Positions 32,256-42,087 are shown, numbered from the stretch's first letter. The stretch: DNA of 60,270 nt from Lentisphaerota bacterium (GCA_012514035.1 JAAZBB010000028.1:1-60270); one strand, 5' to 3'. The notes: generated by a model from the sequence alone, not told the origin. Translations and numbers: made by a program.

Positions 32256-32999
32256 ATGGGGCTGGCGGGGTTCACGCTGACGGAGCTGCTGATCACGATG
32301 GCGGGGGTCGGGCTGCTGGCGGCGATCCTGGGCGGGACGCTGCCGGCGGCGCGGTCGGCAGCGGAATCGGCGGCCTGTTGCTCGAACCTGCGGCAGTTGG
32401 CGGCGGCGAACCTGGCCTATGCGACGGACCACGGGCGGTACGTGGCGGCGGCGGCGGACATCGAAGGGGCGAATTCCATCCGCTGGCACGGGGTGCGCAA
32501 CGGACGGGAATTCGACGGGGCGCGGGGGCCGCTGGCGGCATATCTCGGCGGGGGCGGGTCCAGCGCGTGGGTGCGCCGCTGCCCGGCATTCCGTCCGGAC
32601 GCAGCCGGATTCGAGGCGGCCTGCGGAGGCTATGGCTACAACGCCCTGGGGGTGGGATCGGAAATCTGCCTGCCCGGGGGGGACGGCCACCGGCGGGGCA
32701 TGCAGCCGGGGGCCATCGCCCATCCGGCGCAAACGGTAATGTTCGCGGATACGGCGTTTCTGCAAGGGAGCGGCCACCGGGCGCGGTTGATCGAGTATTC
32801 GTTCGCCGAGCCGCCGCGGTTCGCCAGCGGCGGCATCCCCTGGCCCACCATCCACTTCCGGCACCGGGGCAAGACCCATGTGGCCTGGTGCGACGGCCAT
32901 GTCTCCGCGGAAGAACGGGCCCGGCCCGAGGCTTCCGTGGCTGATTCCGCCCTGGGGTGGTTCGGCCCGGACGACAACTCGCTTTTTGACCCGTTTTGA
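32256..32999 (+). CDS. Prepilin-type N-terminal methylation protein (type II pseudopilin-like) with C-terminal DG motif
   Basis: The protein has 247 residues from ATG 32256. The leader MGLAG is cut before FTLTELLITMAGVGLLAAIL, the standard prepilin segment with Glu at +5. CSNLRQLAAANLAYATDHGRY is the conserved next helix in the PVC family of such proteins, and the C-terminus has HRGKTHVAWCDGHVS, the H-x-DG-type tail. It is probably assembled or exported by a type II secretion/type IV pilus system. The open frame continues upstream through the hairpin array, but those codons are repeat-derived. The start directly follows the palindrome and lacks a ribosome site, which is unusual. Confidence 0.85.
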   Translation: MGLAGFTLTELLITMAGVGLLAAILGGTLPAARSAAESAACCSNLRQLAAANLAYATDHGRYVAAAADIEGANSIRWHGVRNGREFDGARGPLAAYLGGGGSSAWVRRCPAFRPDAAGFEAACGGYGYNALGVGSEICLPGGDGHRRGMQPGAIAHPAQTVMFADTAFLQGSGHRARLIEYSFAEPPRFASGGIPWPTIHFRHRGKTHVAWCDGHVSAEERARPEASVADSALGWFGPDDNSLFDPF

Positions 33000-33002
33000 G
33001 CA

Positions 33003-33030
33003 TTGACTCTGCGGGGGCGGTTGGGATAGT
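33003..33030 (+). promoter_or_regulatory. Predicted promoter of the nusA operon
   Basis: TTGACT (33003-33008) and GATAGT (33025-33030) with a 16-bp spacer lie about 120 bp upstream of nusA. It is a moderate match to sigma70 sites. The transcript would include the hairpin at 33065-33087. Confidence 0.4.
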
Positions 33031-33064
33031 TTCCATGCTGTTGCTACAACTCTGGCGTCGCGTG

Positions 33065-33087
33065 AGAGTGGGTTTTCCCACTCTTTT
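33065..33087 (+). promoter_or_regulatory. Attenuator-like hairpin in the nusA leader (rimP-leader-like)
   Basis: AGAGTGGG, TTTT loop and CCCACTCT form a perfect 8-bp stem followed by TTT. Similar GAGTGGG/CCCACT hairpins lead the rimP-nusA operons of other bacteria, where they allow autoregulation by NusA. Here rimP is absent and nusA follows after about 60 nt. Confidence 0.5.
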
Positions 33088-33147
33088 GCGTATCGGGAGC
33101 TGTGCGTTTTGTGCTTTTCCCCCGGGCAGGGGGAGGAGGTTTGACAA

Positions 33148-34425
33148 ATGAACAACGAATTGCTGGCCGTATTTGAGTACATGGAGCGGGAGCGCAAGCT
33201 GGACCGCGAAACCTTGATTGAGCTGGTGGAGTCCGCCCTGCAGGTGGCCGGCCGCAAGAGCATTGGGCGCGTCCGGGATCTGCGCATCGCGATCGACCGC
33301 AAGACATTGGAAATCAAGGCCTTCGCCAGCATCCAGGTGGTGGATTTCGTACGTAACCGCCAGGAGGAAATCTCGCTTGGAGAAGCCCAGGCGAAATATC
33401 CCGGCAAGGAATGGAAACTCGGCGACCTGATTGAAATCGAAGTCACCCCTCGCAATTTCGGGCGGATCGCGGCACAGACGGCCAAGCAGGCCATCATCCA
33501 GAAGCTGCGCATGGCGGAAAAGGACAAGGTTTATGCCAATTACAAGGACCACGTAGGTGAAATCGTCACCGGTACCGTGCGGCGCTTTGAGCGCAGCGAT
33601 GTCATCGTTGACCTGGGCGACGCCGAAGGCCTGATGCCCAGCCGGGAACGGGTGCCCAGCGAGGAATATCAGCCCGGAGACCGCATCCGGTTCCTGCTGC
33701 TCAATCTGGATTCGGCAACCGCCGGGACCCAGTTGACCCTCTCGCGGGCCAGCCCCGACTTCATCCGCAAGCTCTTCGAGCTGGAAGTGTCCGAGATTGC
33801 CGACGGCACGGTCGAAATCAAGGGCCTGGCGCGCGAAGCGGGCTTCCGGACCAAGATCGCAGTACACTCCAACGACGAGAAGGTGGATCCCGTCGGCGCC
33901 TGTGTCGGCCTGCGCGGCCAGCGGGTCAAGAATATCGTCCGCGAACTGTCGGGCGAAAAGGTGGACATCGTCAAATGGAGCACGGACATCAAGACGTTCG
34001 TAACCAACTCGCTGGCACCGGCCAAGCTGCTGCGCCTGGATGTCGATGAGCTGGAAAATGCGGTGAAAGTCATCGTCGAGGCCGACCAGCTTTCGCTGGC
34101 GATCGGGAAGAAAGGCCAGAACGCCCGGTTGACGGCCAAGCTGACCGGGTGGAAGATAGACGTGCAGAAGGACGAGGCCGACATCACCTTCGAGGAGAAG
34201 ATTGCGCGGGCGACCGCCCAGCTGGCAGCCATTGAGGGCATCGGCCAGGAAAACGCCGCGCGGCTGGTCGCGGCCGGCTTCCTCACGCTGGAAGGCATCC
34301 TGGCGGCGGAAATCCAGGATCTGGTGGACGTGGAGGGCTTTGACGCGGATACCGCCGGCCAGGTCCGGGCGGCGGCCGAGGCCGCGTTCGAGCGCGAAAA
34401 CGGAAAGGCGGGGGATGACGCATGA
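33148..34425 (+). CDS. nusA: Transcription termination/antitermination factor NusA
   Basis: The protein has 425 residues. The N-terminal RNA-polymerase-binding domain begins ELLAVFEYMERERKLDRETL. The S1 domain (GEIVTGTVRRFERSDVIVDL) is at about 130-200. Two KH domains follow (DPVGACVGLRGQRVKNIVRE; LSLAIGKKGQNARLTAKLTG). A single acidic helix-hairpin repeat at the C-terminus (IEGIGQENAARLVAAGF) replaces the longer repeats of E. coli. GGAGGAGG lies 9 nt upstream. Its TGA overlaps the infB ATG (ATGA). It heads the operon nusA-infB-rbfA-truB-ribF. Confidence 0.97.
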   Translation: MNNELLAVFEYMERERKLDRETLIELVESALQVAGRKSIGRVRDLRIAIDRKTLEIKAFASIQVVDFVRNRQEEISLGEAQAKYPGKEWKLGDLIEIEVTPRNFGRIAAQTAKQAIIQKLRMAEKDKVYANYKDHVGEIVTGTVRRFERSDVIVDLGDAEGLMPSRERVPSEEYQPGDRIRFLLLNLDSATAGTQLTLSRASPDFIRKLFELEVSEIADGTVEIKGLAREAGFRTKIAVHSNDEKVDPVGACVGLRGQRVKNIVRELSGEKVDIVKWSTDIKTFVTNSLAPAKLLRLDVDELENAVKVIVEADQLSLAIGKKGQNARLTAKLTGWKIDVQKDEADITFEEKIARATAQLAAIEGIGQENAARLVAAGFLTLEGILAAEIQDLVDVEGFDADTAGQVRAAAEAAFERENGKAGDDA

Positions 34426-36518
34426 GAATCTGCGATTTAGCCAAGGAATTAATGACCACGGGCAAGGAGCTCCTGGGGCTCCTGCAGGCCCGGGGCTGCA
34501 CCGCGCGCAGCACACAGGCCCATCTGACGCCCGAACTGGAACAGTACCTGCGCGACGAAATCAAGCGCATCTATTATCCCGAACCCGCTGAAGCCGCCGC
34601 GCCTGAAGCCGCCGCCGAACCGGCCACGGAAATGGCGGTTGAGCCCGCCGCGCCGGTACCGCAGGCCGCCGAAGCCGCCGCGCCTGAAGCCGCTGCCGAA
34701 CCGGCCCCGGAACCGGCGGCCGAACCCGCTGCCCGCAAGGTCGTCGCCATCAAAGGGCACGTGGTGGTGAAGGATTTCGCCGAGATGCTCGGTGTCAAGC
34801 CCAACGTGCTCATCACCGAACTGATGCGCCTGAACATCTTCGCCTCCATCGGCATGAAGATCGAGTTCAAGGTCGCCGAAATAATCGCCGAACAGCATGG
34901 CTTTGTGCTCGAACACGAAAAGAAGGCGCCCCCGCCGCCCCCGCCGCTCAAGCCGGAACCGAAGCCGGAGGGCGGAGTGGACACGCTGGGCGATCTGGTG
35001 CCGCGTCCGCCGGTCGTGACCTTCATGGGCCACGTGGACCATGGCAAAACCTCGCTGCTGGACTACATCCGCAAGGCGCATGTCGCCGCGGGCGAGGACG
35101 GGGGCATCACGCAGCATATCGGCGCCTACCAGGTCGAGCATCAGGGCCGCGCAATCACATTCCTCGACACCCCTGGCCATGAGGCCTTCACCGCCATGCG
35201 CGCTCGCGGCGCCAACCTGACCGACATCGCCATCATCGTCATTGCGGCCGACGACGGCATCATGCCGCAGACGAAGGAGGCCATTCAGCACGCGCAGGCG
35301 GCCAAGGTCGCCATGATTGCCGCCATCAACAAATGCGATCTGCGCACTGCCAATCCCGACCGCGTGAAGCGGCAGTTGCAGCAGATGGGCCTGGCGCCCG
35401 AAGACTGGGGCGGCGATCTCATCTGCTGCCCCGTCAGCGCCGTCACCGGCGAGGGCATGGACCACCTGCTGGAAATGATCCTGCTGCAGGCCGACGTGCT
35501 GGAACTCAAGGCCAATCCCCGCCGCAAGGCGCAGGGCTACGTGATCGAGTCGCGCCTGGAAGCCGGCATGGGCCCCACGGCCAACGTGCTGGTCACCAAC
35601 GGCACGCTCCAGATCAACGACGCACTCGTCTCCGGCAGTTCCTGGGGCCGCATCAAGGCCATGATCAACGACCAGGGCAACAAGGTCCGGACCGCGGGCC
35701 CTGCCGCCGCCGTCAAGGTCCTGGGCCTGAACAGCGTGCCGGCGCCCGGCAGTGAATTCCATATCTACAAGAACGACCGCGAAGCCCGGCAAGTCGCCGA
35801 GGAACGCGCCGCCGCCCAGCGTCTTCAGGACCTGTCCGGCCCCGCCGAGCCCCGCGCGCCTCTGACGCTCGACGAACTGCTGCAGGAGAAGGCCGGCAGC
35901 GCCAAGCGCACCCTCAACGTCATCCTGAAAACCGACGTGCTCGGCTCGCTCGAGGCCATCCGGGGTTCCCTGGAAGGCATCCACAGCGACAAGGTCGATC
36001 TGGACATCATCGGCACGGGCGCCGGCAACATCACCGTCAACGATGTCCTGCTGGCCTCCGCCTCCAAAGCCGTGATTCTGGGTTTCCACGTGGGGAAGGA
36101 TGCGGGGGCGGGCGCCGAGGCCAAGCGCCAAGGCGTCGAAATCCGACTCTATTCCATCATCTACGAGATGCTCGACGAGGTGAAAAACCTGATGACCGGC
36201 CTGCTGGAACCCGTCCTCAAGGAGCATGTCAACGGCCAGGCCGCCATTCGCCAGATCTTCGACATGGGCAAGCGCGGCAAGGTGGCCGGCTGCATGTGCC
36301 TGAAGGGCAAGATCACCCTCAAGGGCCGCGCCCGCGTCCGCCGCAAGGACGAAATCCTCTACGAAGGCAAGATTCAGTCGCTGCGGCGCTTCCAGAACGA
36401 AGCGACCGAGGTCCGCGAAGGCCAGGAATGCGGCATCGTTCTCGACCGTTTCACGCACTTCGTCGAAGGCGACTTGATCGAATCCTACGAAATCGAGAAG
36501 GTCGCCCAGGAGCTGTGA
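34422..36518 (+). CDS. infB: Translation initiation factor IF-2
   Basis: The protein has 698 residues. The N-terminal IF2_N domain ([20 protein letters not shown]) precedes a low-complexity Ala/Glu/Pro segment (about 50-105) with an internal duplicate [12 protein letters not shown]. The second IF2_N copy ([20 protein letters not shown]) is at about 118-160. The G domain has [20 protein letters not shown] and NKCD. Domains II-IV follow to the C-terminus ([17 protein letters not shown]). It guides initiator tRNA to the 30S subunit. Short for IF-2 because the N-terminal linker is short. The start overlaps the nusA stop. Confidence 0.97.
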   Translation: MRICDLAKELMTTGKELLGLLQARGCTARSTQAHLTPELEQYLRDEIKRIYYPEPAEAAAPEAAAEPATEMAVEPAAPVPQAAEAAAPEAAAEPAPEPAAEPAARKVVAIKGHVVVKDFAEMLGVKPNVLITELMRLNIFASIGMKIEFKVAEIIAEQHGFVLEHEKKAPPPPPPLKPEPKPEGGVDTLGDLVPRPPVVTFMGHVDHGKTSLLDYIRKAHVAAGEDGGITQHIGAYQVEHQGRAITFLDTPGHEAFTAMRARGANLTDIAIIVIAADDGIMPQTKEAIQHAQAAKVAMIAAINKCDLRTANPDRVKRQLQQMGLAPEDWGGDLICCPVSAVTGEGMDHLLEMILLQADVLELKANPRRKAQGYVIESRLEAGMGPTANVLVTNGTLQINDALVSGSSWGRIKAMINDQGNKVRTAGPAAAVKVLGLNSVPAPGSEFHIYKNDREARQVAEERAAAQRLQDLSGPAEPRAPLTLDELLQEKAGSAKRTLNVILKTDVLGSLEAIRGSLEGIHSDKVDLDIIGTGAGNITVNDVLLASASKAVILGFHVGKDAGAGAEAKRQGVEIRLYSIIYEMLDEVKNLMTGLLEPVLKEHVNGQAAIRQIFDMGKRGKVAGCMCLKGKITLKGRARVRRKDEILYEGKIQSLRRFQNEATEVREGQECGIVLDRFTHFVEGDLIESYEIEKVAQEL

Positions 36519-36546
36519 TCCGCTCCGGCCCCCCCGGCCCCCGCCC

Positions 36547-36972
36547 ATGAAAGCCGACCGAATCACCCGCGTCAACGAACTCATCCGGCGCGAGCTGGGC
36601 CTGCAGCTCTACCGCCTCGTGAGCCGCCCCGACTTCGATCCGGCCGCCGTCACCTTCACCCACGCGCTTACGTCCGTGGATCTGCGCACCTGCCGGGTCC
36701 TGGTGTCGATCCGCGCCGAGCTTCCGGAGCAGGAACGCATGCTGGGCATCCTGAAGCATTATCGGATCGATTTCCAGGACGCCATCCACCGGAACATCGT
36801 CCTGCGCTACACCCCCCAGCTCCACTTTGTCCTCGACCACTCCGTCGCCGAGGGCGACCACGTCCTGCAAATCCTGCACAACATGGAATCCGCCGGGGAA
36901 ATCGAACCCGACCCCGGCGCTGCCGCGGCCGGCAGCGCAGACGCGGCCGATGCCGACGTTCCGCCCGCTTGA
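36547..36972 (+). CDS. rbfA: Ribosome-binding factor A
   Basis: The protein has 141 residues. RITRVNELIRRELGLQLYRL and FTHALTSVDLRTCRVLVSI match the KH-like fold of RbfA, and IVLRYTPQLHFVLDHSVAEG is the conserved C-terminal core. It matures the 30S subunit during cold or normal growth. A low-complexity Ala/Asp tail is added. It lies 28 nt after infB. Confidence 0.95.
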   Translation: MKADRITRVNELIRRELGLQLYRLVSRPDFDPAAVTFTHALTSVDLRTCRVLVSIRAELPEQERMLGILKHYRIDFQDAIHRNIVLRYTPQLHFVLDHSVAEGDHVLQILHNMESAGEIEPDPGAAAAGSADAADADVPPA

Positions 36973-36982
36973 CCCCTGCCGC

Positions 36983-37708
36983 ATGGCCCTGCTCCCCTCC
37001 ACCTCCGATGCCTTGGACGGTCTCCTGCTGGTCGATAAGCCCGCCGGGCCGACCTCGCACGACATCGTCGCCCGCATCCGCCGCCAGTTCCGGATTCCCA
37101 AGGTCGGCCATGGCGGCACCCTCGATCCGATGGCCACCGGCCTGCTGATTATCCTGCTGGGCAAGGGCACCAAGATCTCCGAGCGTGTCATGGGCCACGA
37201 CAAAACCTACGTGGGCGTCTTCCGCCTCGGCGTCGAAACCGATTCCCAGGATGCCGACGGCCGGGTCGTCGCGGAAAAGGATGCCTCCGGCGTGACGGTC
37301 GCGCAGGTGGCCGAACAGATGCACGCGCGGCTCGGCGACCAGATGCAGATGCCGCCGATGGTTTCCGCCATCAAGGTGCAGGGCGTGCCGCTCTACAAGC
37401 TTGCCCGCAAGGGACAGACCGTTGAACGTCCGCCCAAACTCATCCACCTCTACCGGTTTGACCTGCTGGCATTCTCCCCGCCCGACGTCCGTTTCGCCGT
37501 GGAGTGCACCAAGGGCACCTATGTCCGCACCCTCGCCCACGATATCGGCCAGGCCTTGGGCGTCGGGGCCCACCTGACCGAGCTGCGCCGAACACGGATC
37601 GGCCCGTTCGATGTCGCCCAGGCCGCACCGCTCGACGAGCTGATTGCCCGGCCGTCGCTGGCCGACCGGATCGTGCCGCTCGCCGCCGCTCTGCCTCTGC
37701 TGGCCTGA
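36983..37708 (+). CDS. truB: tRNA pseudouridine(55) synthase
   Basis: The protein has 241 residues. GLLLVDKPAGPTSHDIVARI and GHGGTLDPMATGLL contain the catalytic Asp in GTLDP. KTYVGVFRLGVETDSQDADG and CTKGTYVRTLAHDIGQALG are the other TruB motifs. It makes pseudouridine 55 in the T loop. The protein is shorter than most because the C-terminal PUA domain is absent. It starts 10 nt after rbfA; the longer upstream frame overlaps rbfA and is shadow. Confidence 0.95.
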   Translation: MALLPSTSDALDGLLLVDKPAGPTSHDIVARIRRQFRIPKVGHGGTLDPMATGLLIILLGKGTKISERVMGHDKTYVGVFRLGVETDSQDADGRVVAEKDASGVTVAQVAEQMHARLGDQMQMPPMVSAIKVQGVPLYKLARKGQTVERPPKLIHLYRFDLLAFSPPDVRFAVECTKGTYVRTLAHDIGQALGVGAHLTELRRTRIGPFDVAQAAPLDELIARPSLADRIVPLAAALPLLA

Positions 37709-37719
37709 CTTGATCATTG

Positions 37720-37746
37720 AATATCCTACATTGAATATTGGATATT
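37720..37746. repeat. Small AT-rich inverted repeat
   Basis: AATATCC (37720-37726) and GGATATT (37740-37746) lie in the 44 bp between truB and ribF, together with a direct repeat TTGAATAT. It could be a minor transcript structure or repeat remnant. Confidence 0.4.
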
Positions 37747-37752
37747 GAGGCC

Positions 37753-38676
37753 ATGTCCTCTGCGTCCACGTCTGTATCGCCCCCGCTCGTGCTGGCCATC
37801 GGTCAGTTCGATGGCGTGCATCTGGGCCACCAGGCGGTTTTCCGCGCTGCGGTCGAATCTGCCGCCGCGCGCAATGGCATCCCCGGATGCCTGACGTTCG
37901 CGCCGCACGTGGCGCAGCTCCTCGATCCCGCTCGGGCCCCGCTGCTGCTGGCCACGCCGGAGCAAAACCAGGCCTGGATGCGCGCCAGCGGCATCCGCCA
38001 GATTCACACCCTGCCCTTCACCCGCGAATTCGCCGCCATGGGCCCCGCCGAATTCCTTGCGCTGCTGAAACTGGAATTCCCGACCCTGGCCGAAGTTGTC
38101 GTCGGCCGGAACTTCACGTTCGGCAAGGACCGGAGCGGGAATTCCGCCACCCTGCCCGAACAGGCGCGGCAGACCGGTCTTCAGGCCCGGATCGTTCCGC
38201 ATGTTGAGTTCGGGGGCGCCCCCGTTTCCAGTACCCGCATCCGCATCGCCGTCGCCGCCGGCGACGTGCCGCTGGCCCGCGCCATGCTGGGGCGCCCCTT
38301 CACGCTCGCGGGCCTCGTCGTCCGTGGGCGCGCCATCGGGCGCACGCTTGGCTTTCCCACCGCCAACATCCGCCCTGCCCTGCCCATCCGGCCCGCTCCC
38401 GGTGTTTATGCCGCACGCCTTTTGCTCGCCGATGGCGCGCATCCCGGCGCGGCGTTTGTTCCCGATCCCGCCGATCCCGCCCAGGCGCATTTCGGCAACG
38501 TGGTGGAAATCCATGTCCCGGAATTCTCCCGCAACCTCTACGAACACGCGGTCGAAGTGACCTTCACCCGCCGTCTCCGCGGCCATATTCCCTTCTCCGG
38601 TCCGGACGCGGCCGCCGCGCAAATCGCCCGCGACACCCAGGCCGCGCTGGCCGCCGATGCTGAGGAAGCAGGTTGA
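37753..38676 (+). CDS. ribF: Bifunctional riboflavin kinase / FMN adenylyltransferase
   Basis: The protein has 307 residues. The N-terminal FAD synthetase domain has LAIGQFDGVHLGHQAVF and VVGRNFTFGKDRSGN. STRIRIAVAAGDVPLARAML is the linker. The C-terminal flavokinase has GRTLGFPTANIRPA with PTAN for ATP binding and NVVEIHVPEF. It converts riboflavin to FMN and FAD. Start 37753 has TTGAGG just upstream. It is the last gene of the nusA operon. Confidence 0.95.
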   Translation: MSSASTSVSPPLVLAIGQFDGVHLGHQAVFRAAVESAAARNGIPGCLTFAPHVAQLLDPARAPLLLATPEQNQAWMRASGIRQIHTLPFTREFAAMGPAEFLALLKLEFPTLAEVVVGRNFTFGKDRSGNSATLPEQARQTGLQARIVPHVEFGGAPVSSTRIRIAVAAGDVPLARAMLGRPFTLAGLVVRGRAIGRTLGFPTANIRPALPIRPAPGVYAARLLLADGAHPGAAFVPDPADPAQAHFGNVVEIHVPEFSRNLYEHAVEVTFTRRLRGHIPFSGPDAAAAQIARDTQAALAADAEEAG

Positions 38677-38765
38677 TGGCAGACGGCCATGCTGGAACAC
38701 CGCAGGGTTGAACACGTGAAATCCACCCATCCCTTCGTCCGTCTCTCCCGGCCTGCTCCGCCCCC

Positions 38766-41180
38766 ATGATGCCGCCCCGCACCGAACTGCTCGCGCCCGC
38801 CGGGGAGCGCGCGGCGGCCTACGCCGCGTTCGCCTTCGGCGCGGACGCCGTCTATACCGGCCTGCCGCGTTTCTCCGCCCGCGCCGGCGCCGTCAACCTG
38901 TCCGCGGGCGAACTCGAGGAGATCATCGCCTACGCCCACGGGCAACCGCGCCCGCGCCGCGTCTACGTCACGCTCAACACGCTCGTCCGCGAAGCCGAAC
39001 AGCCGGATTTGCTCCAATCCCTGGCGCTGTGCACCGCCGCCGGCGCGGATGCCGTCATCGTGCAGGATGCCGGCATCGTCCGCCTGGCGCGCCGGCATTT
39101 TCCGGGCCTGCGCTTGCACGCTTCCACGCAAATGGCCATCCACAACCGGGAAGGTGTCCGCGCCGCCATCCGGCTGGGCTTGAGCCGGATCACCCTGGCC
39201 CGCGAACTCACCTTGGCCGAAATCCGCGCCATCGCACAGGAAGTTCCCGACGCAACCGAAGTCTTCCTGCACGGCGCGTTGTGCTACTGCTATTCCGGCC
39301 TGTGCCTCTACTCCGCGCTGCTGCGCGGCCGCTCCGGCAACCGCGGCGCCTGCGCCTACCCCTGCCGCGACGCCTTTCAATCTCTGCCGGCAGCTGTATC
39401 CACTAGGTCGAGTTTTTATAAAAACCGTACCTATTTGGCGGAAGGCTCATCCGGCCTCGTCTTTTCCATGAAAGACCTGGCGGGCGGGGATGCCCTTCCC
39501 GACCTGGTGCGCGCCGGCGTGGCTTCGTTCAAGATCGAAGGCCGCATGAAATCCCCGCTGTATGTCGCCGCCGCCGTGAATTACTACCGCAAACTCCTCG
39601 ACCGCTCCTTCCGCCCCGGCGAACAGGAACAGTGCGCCCACGACCTACGGACCATCTTCGCACGGCCATGGACGAGCCTCTACCTGCAATCAGCGGCGAA
39701 CCGTCAGGTCATTGATCCGGAAACCACCGGTCACCGCGGCACGCCCGTTGGCCGGGTGGAACACGCGGGCCGCGATTTCCTCCAGTTCCGCCCCGCCCTG
39801 CCGCTGGAAGTCCACGACGGCCTCCAGATCGAACTGCCCGGCGAAACGCGGCCGTTCGGGTTTGCCGTCGAGGAAATCCTGCTCCCCAACGGCCGCCGCG
39901 TCTTCGAGGCTCCCGCCCAAACGCTTCTGCAAGTCCCGTTGCCGCCTGAGGCCCCGCGCATCCCCAAGGGTACGGAACTGTTCCTCGCCTCCTCGCAAGC
40001 CGTCAAGCGGCGCTACCGTTTCGACCTGCCCAACCCGCGCGAGTGGCGCCGCCGCTTCCCGGTCGACGTCGAACTCAGCCTGTCCCCGGACCGCGTCGAA
40101 GCCCGCGCAGCGGCACTCGCCGACGGCCACGATCTCGCCGCGAGCGCAACCCTCGCCGGCCCCTTTGCCGCCGCAAAGAATCCGGACGCTGCCGCCGCTG
40201 CGCTCCAAACCGCATTTGCCAAACTCGGCGACACGCCGTTCGAGCTGCGCCGGATCGCGCAGGACGGTCCCGCTATCTTCGTTCCCGTTTCGCAGCTCAA
40301 CGCCCTGCGCCGCAACCTGACCGCCGCACTGGAGCAGCAACTCCGCGAAGCCCGCGAAAGGCACGTCGAACAAGCCGTTTCCTCCCTCTCCCTGCCAACC
40401 TCTGACCTCCGCACTCTGCCCTCTTCAACCAAAATACCCGCGTTTTTGTTGAAGACCGACCAACCTTCCGTCGTCCTCGCGGCGTTTCCCGGCGGCGAGA
40501 TTCCGCGCGTCACGGAACTGATCGTCGAACTCGGCCGCGAACCCGTGGAGCAGATTGATCACGTTCTGGCGCGGCTTCCGGACCGGGTCGCCGTGCGCTT
40601 CGCGCTGCCGATGATCACCCGTGCCACGGACCGCGCAGAACTGCAGACGCAGATCCGGCATTTCCATGCCGCCGGCCAGCGCCGCTGGGAAGCCGCCAAC
40701 CTCTCCGCGCTGGAATTCCTCCCGGCCGCCGACGATCTCGACCTCTCCGCCGACTGGCCGCTCTATACGCTCAATTCCTCCGCGCTCGCCGAATGGCGCG
40801 AACGCGGCTTCTCCCGCTTCACCGCCGCGCCGGAAGATACACCGGAGAACATCGCCGTCCTGGCCGCGCGCCATCCGTTCGCCCTGGTCTGGCCCGTGCA
40901 CCGCGATCCGCCGCTGTTCATTTCCGAATCCTGCCCCCGCGCCGCGGCGCGCGGCCGCTGCCCGGGCCCGGACCACTGCGACTTCACCGAAGAATCGGTC
41001 ATCTCCAAGGCCGGCGAAGCCGTCCGGATCGTCAATCGCCATTGCCGGTTCGTCACGCTTCTGGAACAACCCGTGGTGATACCTGCACCGGCCGGTCTGC
41101 CGGTCGTGCCGCGCGCCGATTTCCTGTACCGCGCCTGGACACCGGAGGCCCTGCGCCGAGCGTTCGACCGCCTGCCCTGA
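38766..41180 (+). CDS. Peptidase U32 family protein (with DUF3656-like region)
   Basis: The protein has 804 residues. ELLAPAGERAAAYAAFAFGA is the usual U32 start, and FLHGALCYCYSGLCLYSALL and GACAYPCRD carry the conserved Cys residues. FSMKDLAGGDALPDLVRAGV and SFKIEGRMKSPLYVA follow. The C-terminal half is DUF3656-like. Close relatives such as RlhA act on 23S rRNA modification (5-hydroxycytidine), others are called collagenase-like. Between CRD and FSMKDLA a short segment (RSSFYKNRTYLAEG) is encoded over a 28-bp near-palindrome with a GTTTTTATAAAAAC core (39405-39432). A second low-complexity segment lies near residues 535-560. Confidence 0.9.
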   Translation: MMPPRTELLAPAGERAAAYAAFAFGADAVYTGLPRFSARAGAVNLSAGELEEIIAYAHGQPRPRRVYVTLNTLVREAEQPDLLQSLALCTAAGADAVIVQDAGIVRLARRHFPGLRLHASTQMAIHNREGVRAAIRLGLSRITLARELTLAEIRAIAQEVPDATEVFLHGALCYCYSGLCLYSALLRGRSGNRGACAYPCRDAFQSLPAAVSTRSSFYKNRTYLAEGSSGLVFSMKDLAGGDALPDLVRAGVASFKIEGRMKSPLYVAAAVNYYRKLLDRSFRPGEQEQCAHDLRTIFARPWTSLYLQSAANRQVIDPETTGHRGTPVGRVEHAGRDFLQFRPALPLEVHDGLQIELPGETRPFGFAVEEILLPNGRRVFEAPAQTLLQVPLPPEAPRIPKGTELFLASSQAVKRRYRFDLPNPREWRRRFPVDVELSLSPDRVEARAAALADGHDLAASATLAGPFAAAKNPDAAAAALQTAFAKLGDTPFELRRIAQDGPAIFVPVSQLNALRRNLTAALEQQLREARERHVEQAVSSLSLPTSDLRTLPSSTKIPAFLLKTDQPSVVLAAFPGGEIPRVTELIVELGREPVEQIDHVLARLPDRVAVRFALPMITRATDRAELQTQIRHFHAAGQRRWEAANLSALEFLPAADDLDLSADWPLYTLNSSALAEWRERGFSRFTAAPEDTPENIAVLAARHPFALVWPVHRDPPLFISESCPRAAARGRCPGPDHCDFTEESVISKAGEAVRIVNRHCRFVTLLEQPVVIPAPAGLPVVPRADFLYRAWTPEALRRAFDRLP
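39405..39432. repeat. 28-bp near-palindrome inside the U32 gene
   Basis: The central 14 bp GTTTTTATAAAAAC is perfect, and outer arms AGGT/ACCT also pair, with three mismatches in between. It is an AT-rich island in a GC-rich gene and keeps the frame open. It resembles the intergenic palindromes at 18366 and 25803. Confidence 0.6.
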
Positions 41181-41247
41181 CCTCCCGCCTTGCCAAATGC
41201 CGCCGGACGCGTCATCATGCCGGTGGTCAAGGAAACGAGGTACAGCC

Positions 41248-42087
41248 ATGATCAAGAACATCCTGTTCGGAGTGGACGGCTCCCCCGGCAGCGCAATTGC
41301 CGGCGACTACGCCATGGATTTCGCCCGCCGCCTGGGCGCCCGCCTCGAAGCCGTGCATGTGCTCGATTCCCGCGTCCTCGAATATCCCCTGATCGCCCCG
41401 CAGACCGGCGTGGTCACCTGGAGCCCCGCCGCCGTCAATGGGCTGCAAGAGGCCTTGCGGACGCGCGGCGAAACCCTGCTGCGCGAAACTGCGGCCCGCG
41501 GCGAGCAGGCCGGCATCCCGATCGCCACCCGGCTGGAACTCGGCCATCCCGTGCAAATCCTCGCCGATATCCAGGCGGGCACCGAATTGATCGTCCTGGG
41601 CCGCCAGGGCGAACACGCCCGCAGCGCGCCCGATGTTCCGGGCTCCACCATGGAGCGGTTCATCCGCCGGGCTACCCGGCCTTGCCTCGTCACGCCCCGC
41701 GACTTCCATCCCGTGGACAAGATTCTCGTGGCGGTGGACGGTTCGGATTCCGCCGGGCGGGCCCTGCACGAAGCCGCGGAACTGGCCAATGCCCTGCACG
41801 CCCCGCTCATTATCCTGGCCGTGGCCGAGCATGACAACGAGCTGCCGCTGGCCCAGCAAAATGCGCTCGAGGCCCATAGCCGCGTCCGCGCCCACGGCTG
41901 CGCCGCCGCCAACCTGACCGCCCTCGGCCCGGCCGCCCACCAGGTGCTGGACAAGGCCGACGAAACGGGGTGCAACATGATCGTCGTGGGCTCCCACGGC
42001 CACGGGTGGATCTATGAGCGCCTCATTGGCAGCGTCGCGGCGCATGTGGTGTCCAACAGCCGCCATCCGGTCATGCTCGTGCGCTGA
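41248..42087 (+). CDS. Universal stress protein with two Usp domains
   Basis: The protein has 279 residues. Domain 1 begins MIKNILFGVDGSPGSAIAGD and domain 2 begins KILVAVDGSDSAGRALHEAA. The ATP-type motif G-x2-G-x9-G-S is clear in domain 2 (IVVGSHGHGWIYERLIGSV). GAGG precedes ATG 41248 by 7 nt. The gene stands alone between U32 and ftsH. Confidence 0.92.
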   Translation: MIKNILFGVDGSPGSAIAGDYAMDFARRLGARLEAVHVLDSRVLEYPLIAPQTGVVTWSPAAVNGLQEALRTRGETLLRETAARGEQAGIPIATRLELGHPVQILADIQAGTELIVLGRQGEHARSAPDVPGSTMERFIRRATRPCLVTPRDFHPVDKILVAVDGSDSAGRALHEAAELANALHAPLIILAVAEHDNELPLAQQNALEAHSRVRAHGCAAANLTALGPAAHQVLDKADETGCNMIVVGSHGHGWIYERLIGSVAAHVVSNSRHPVMLVR

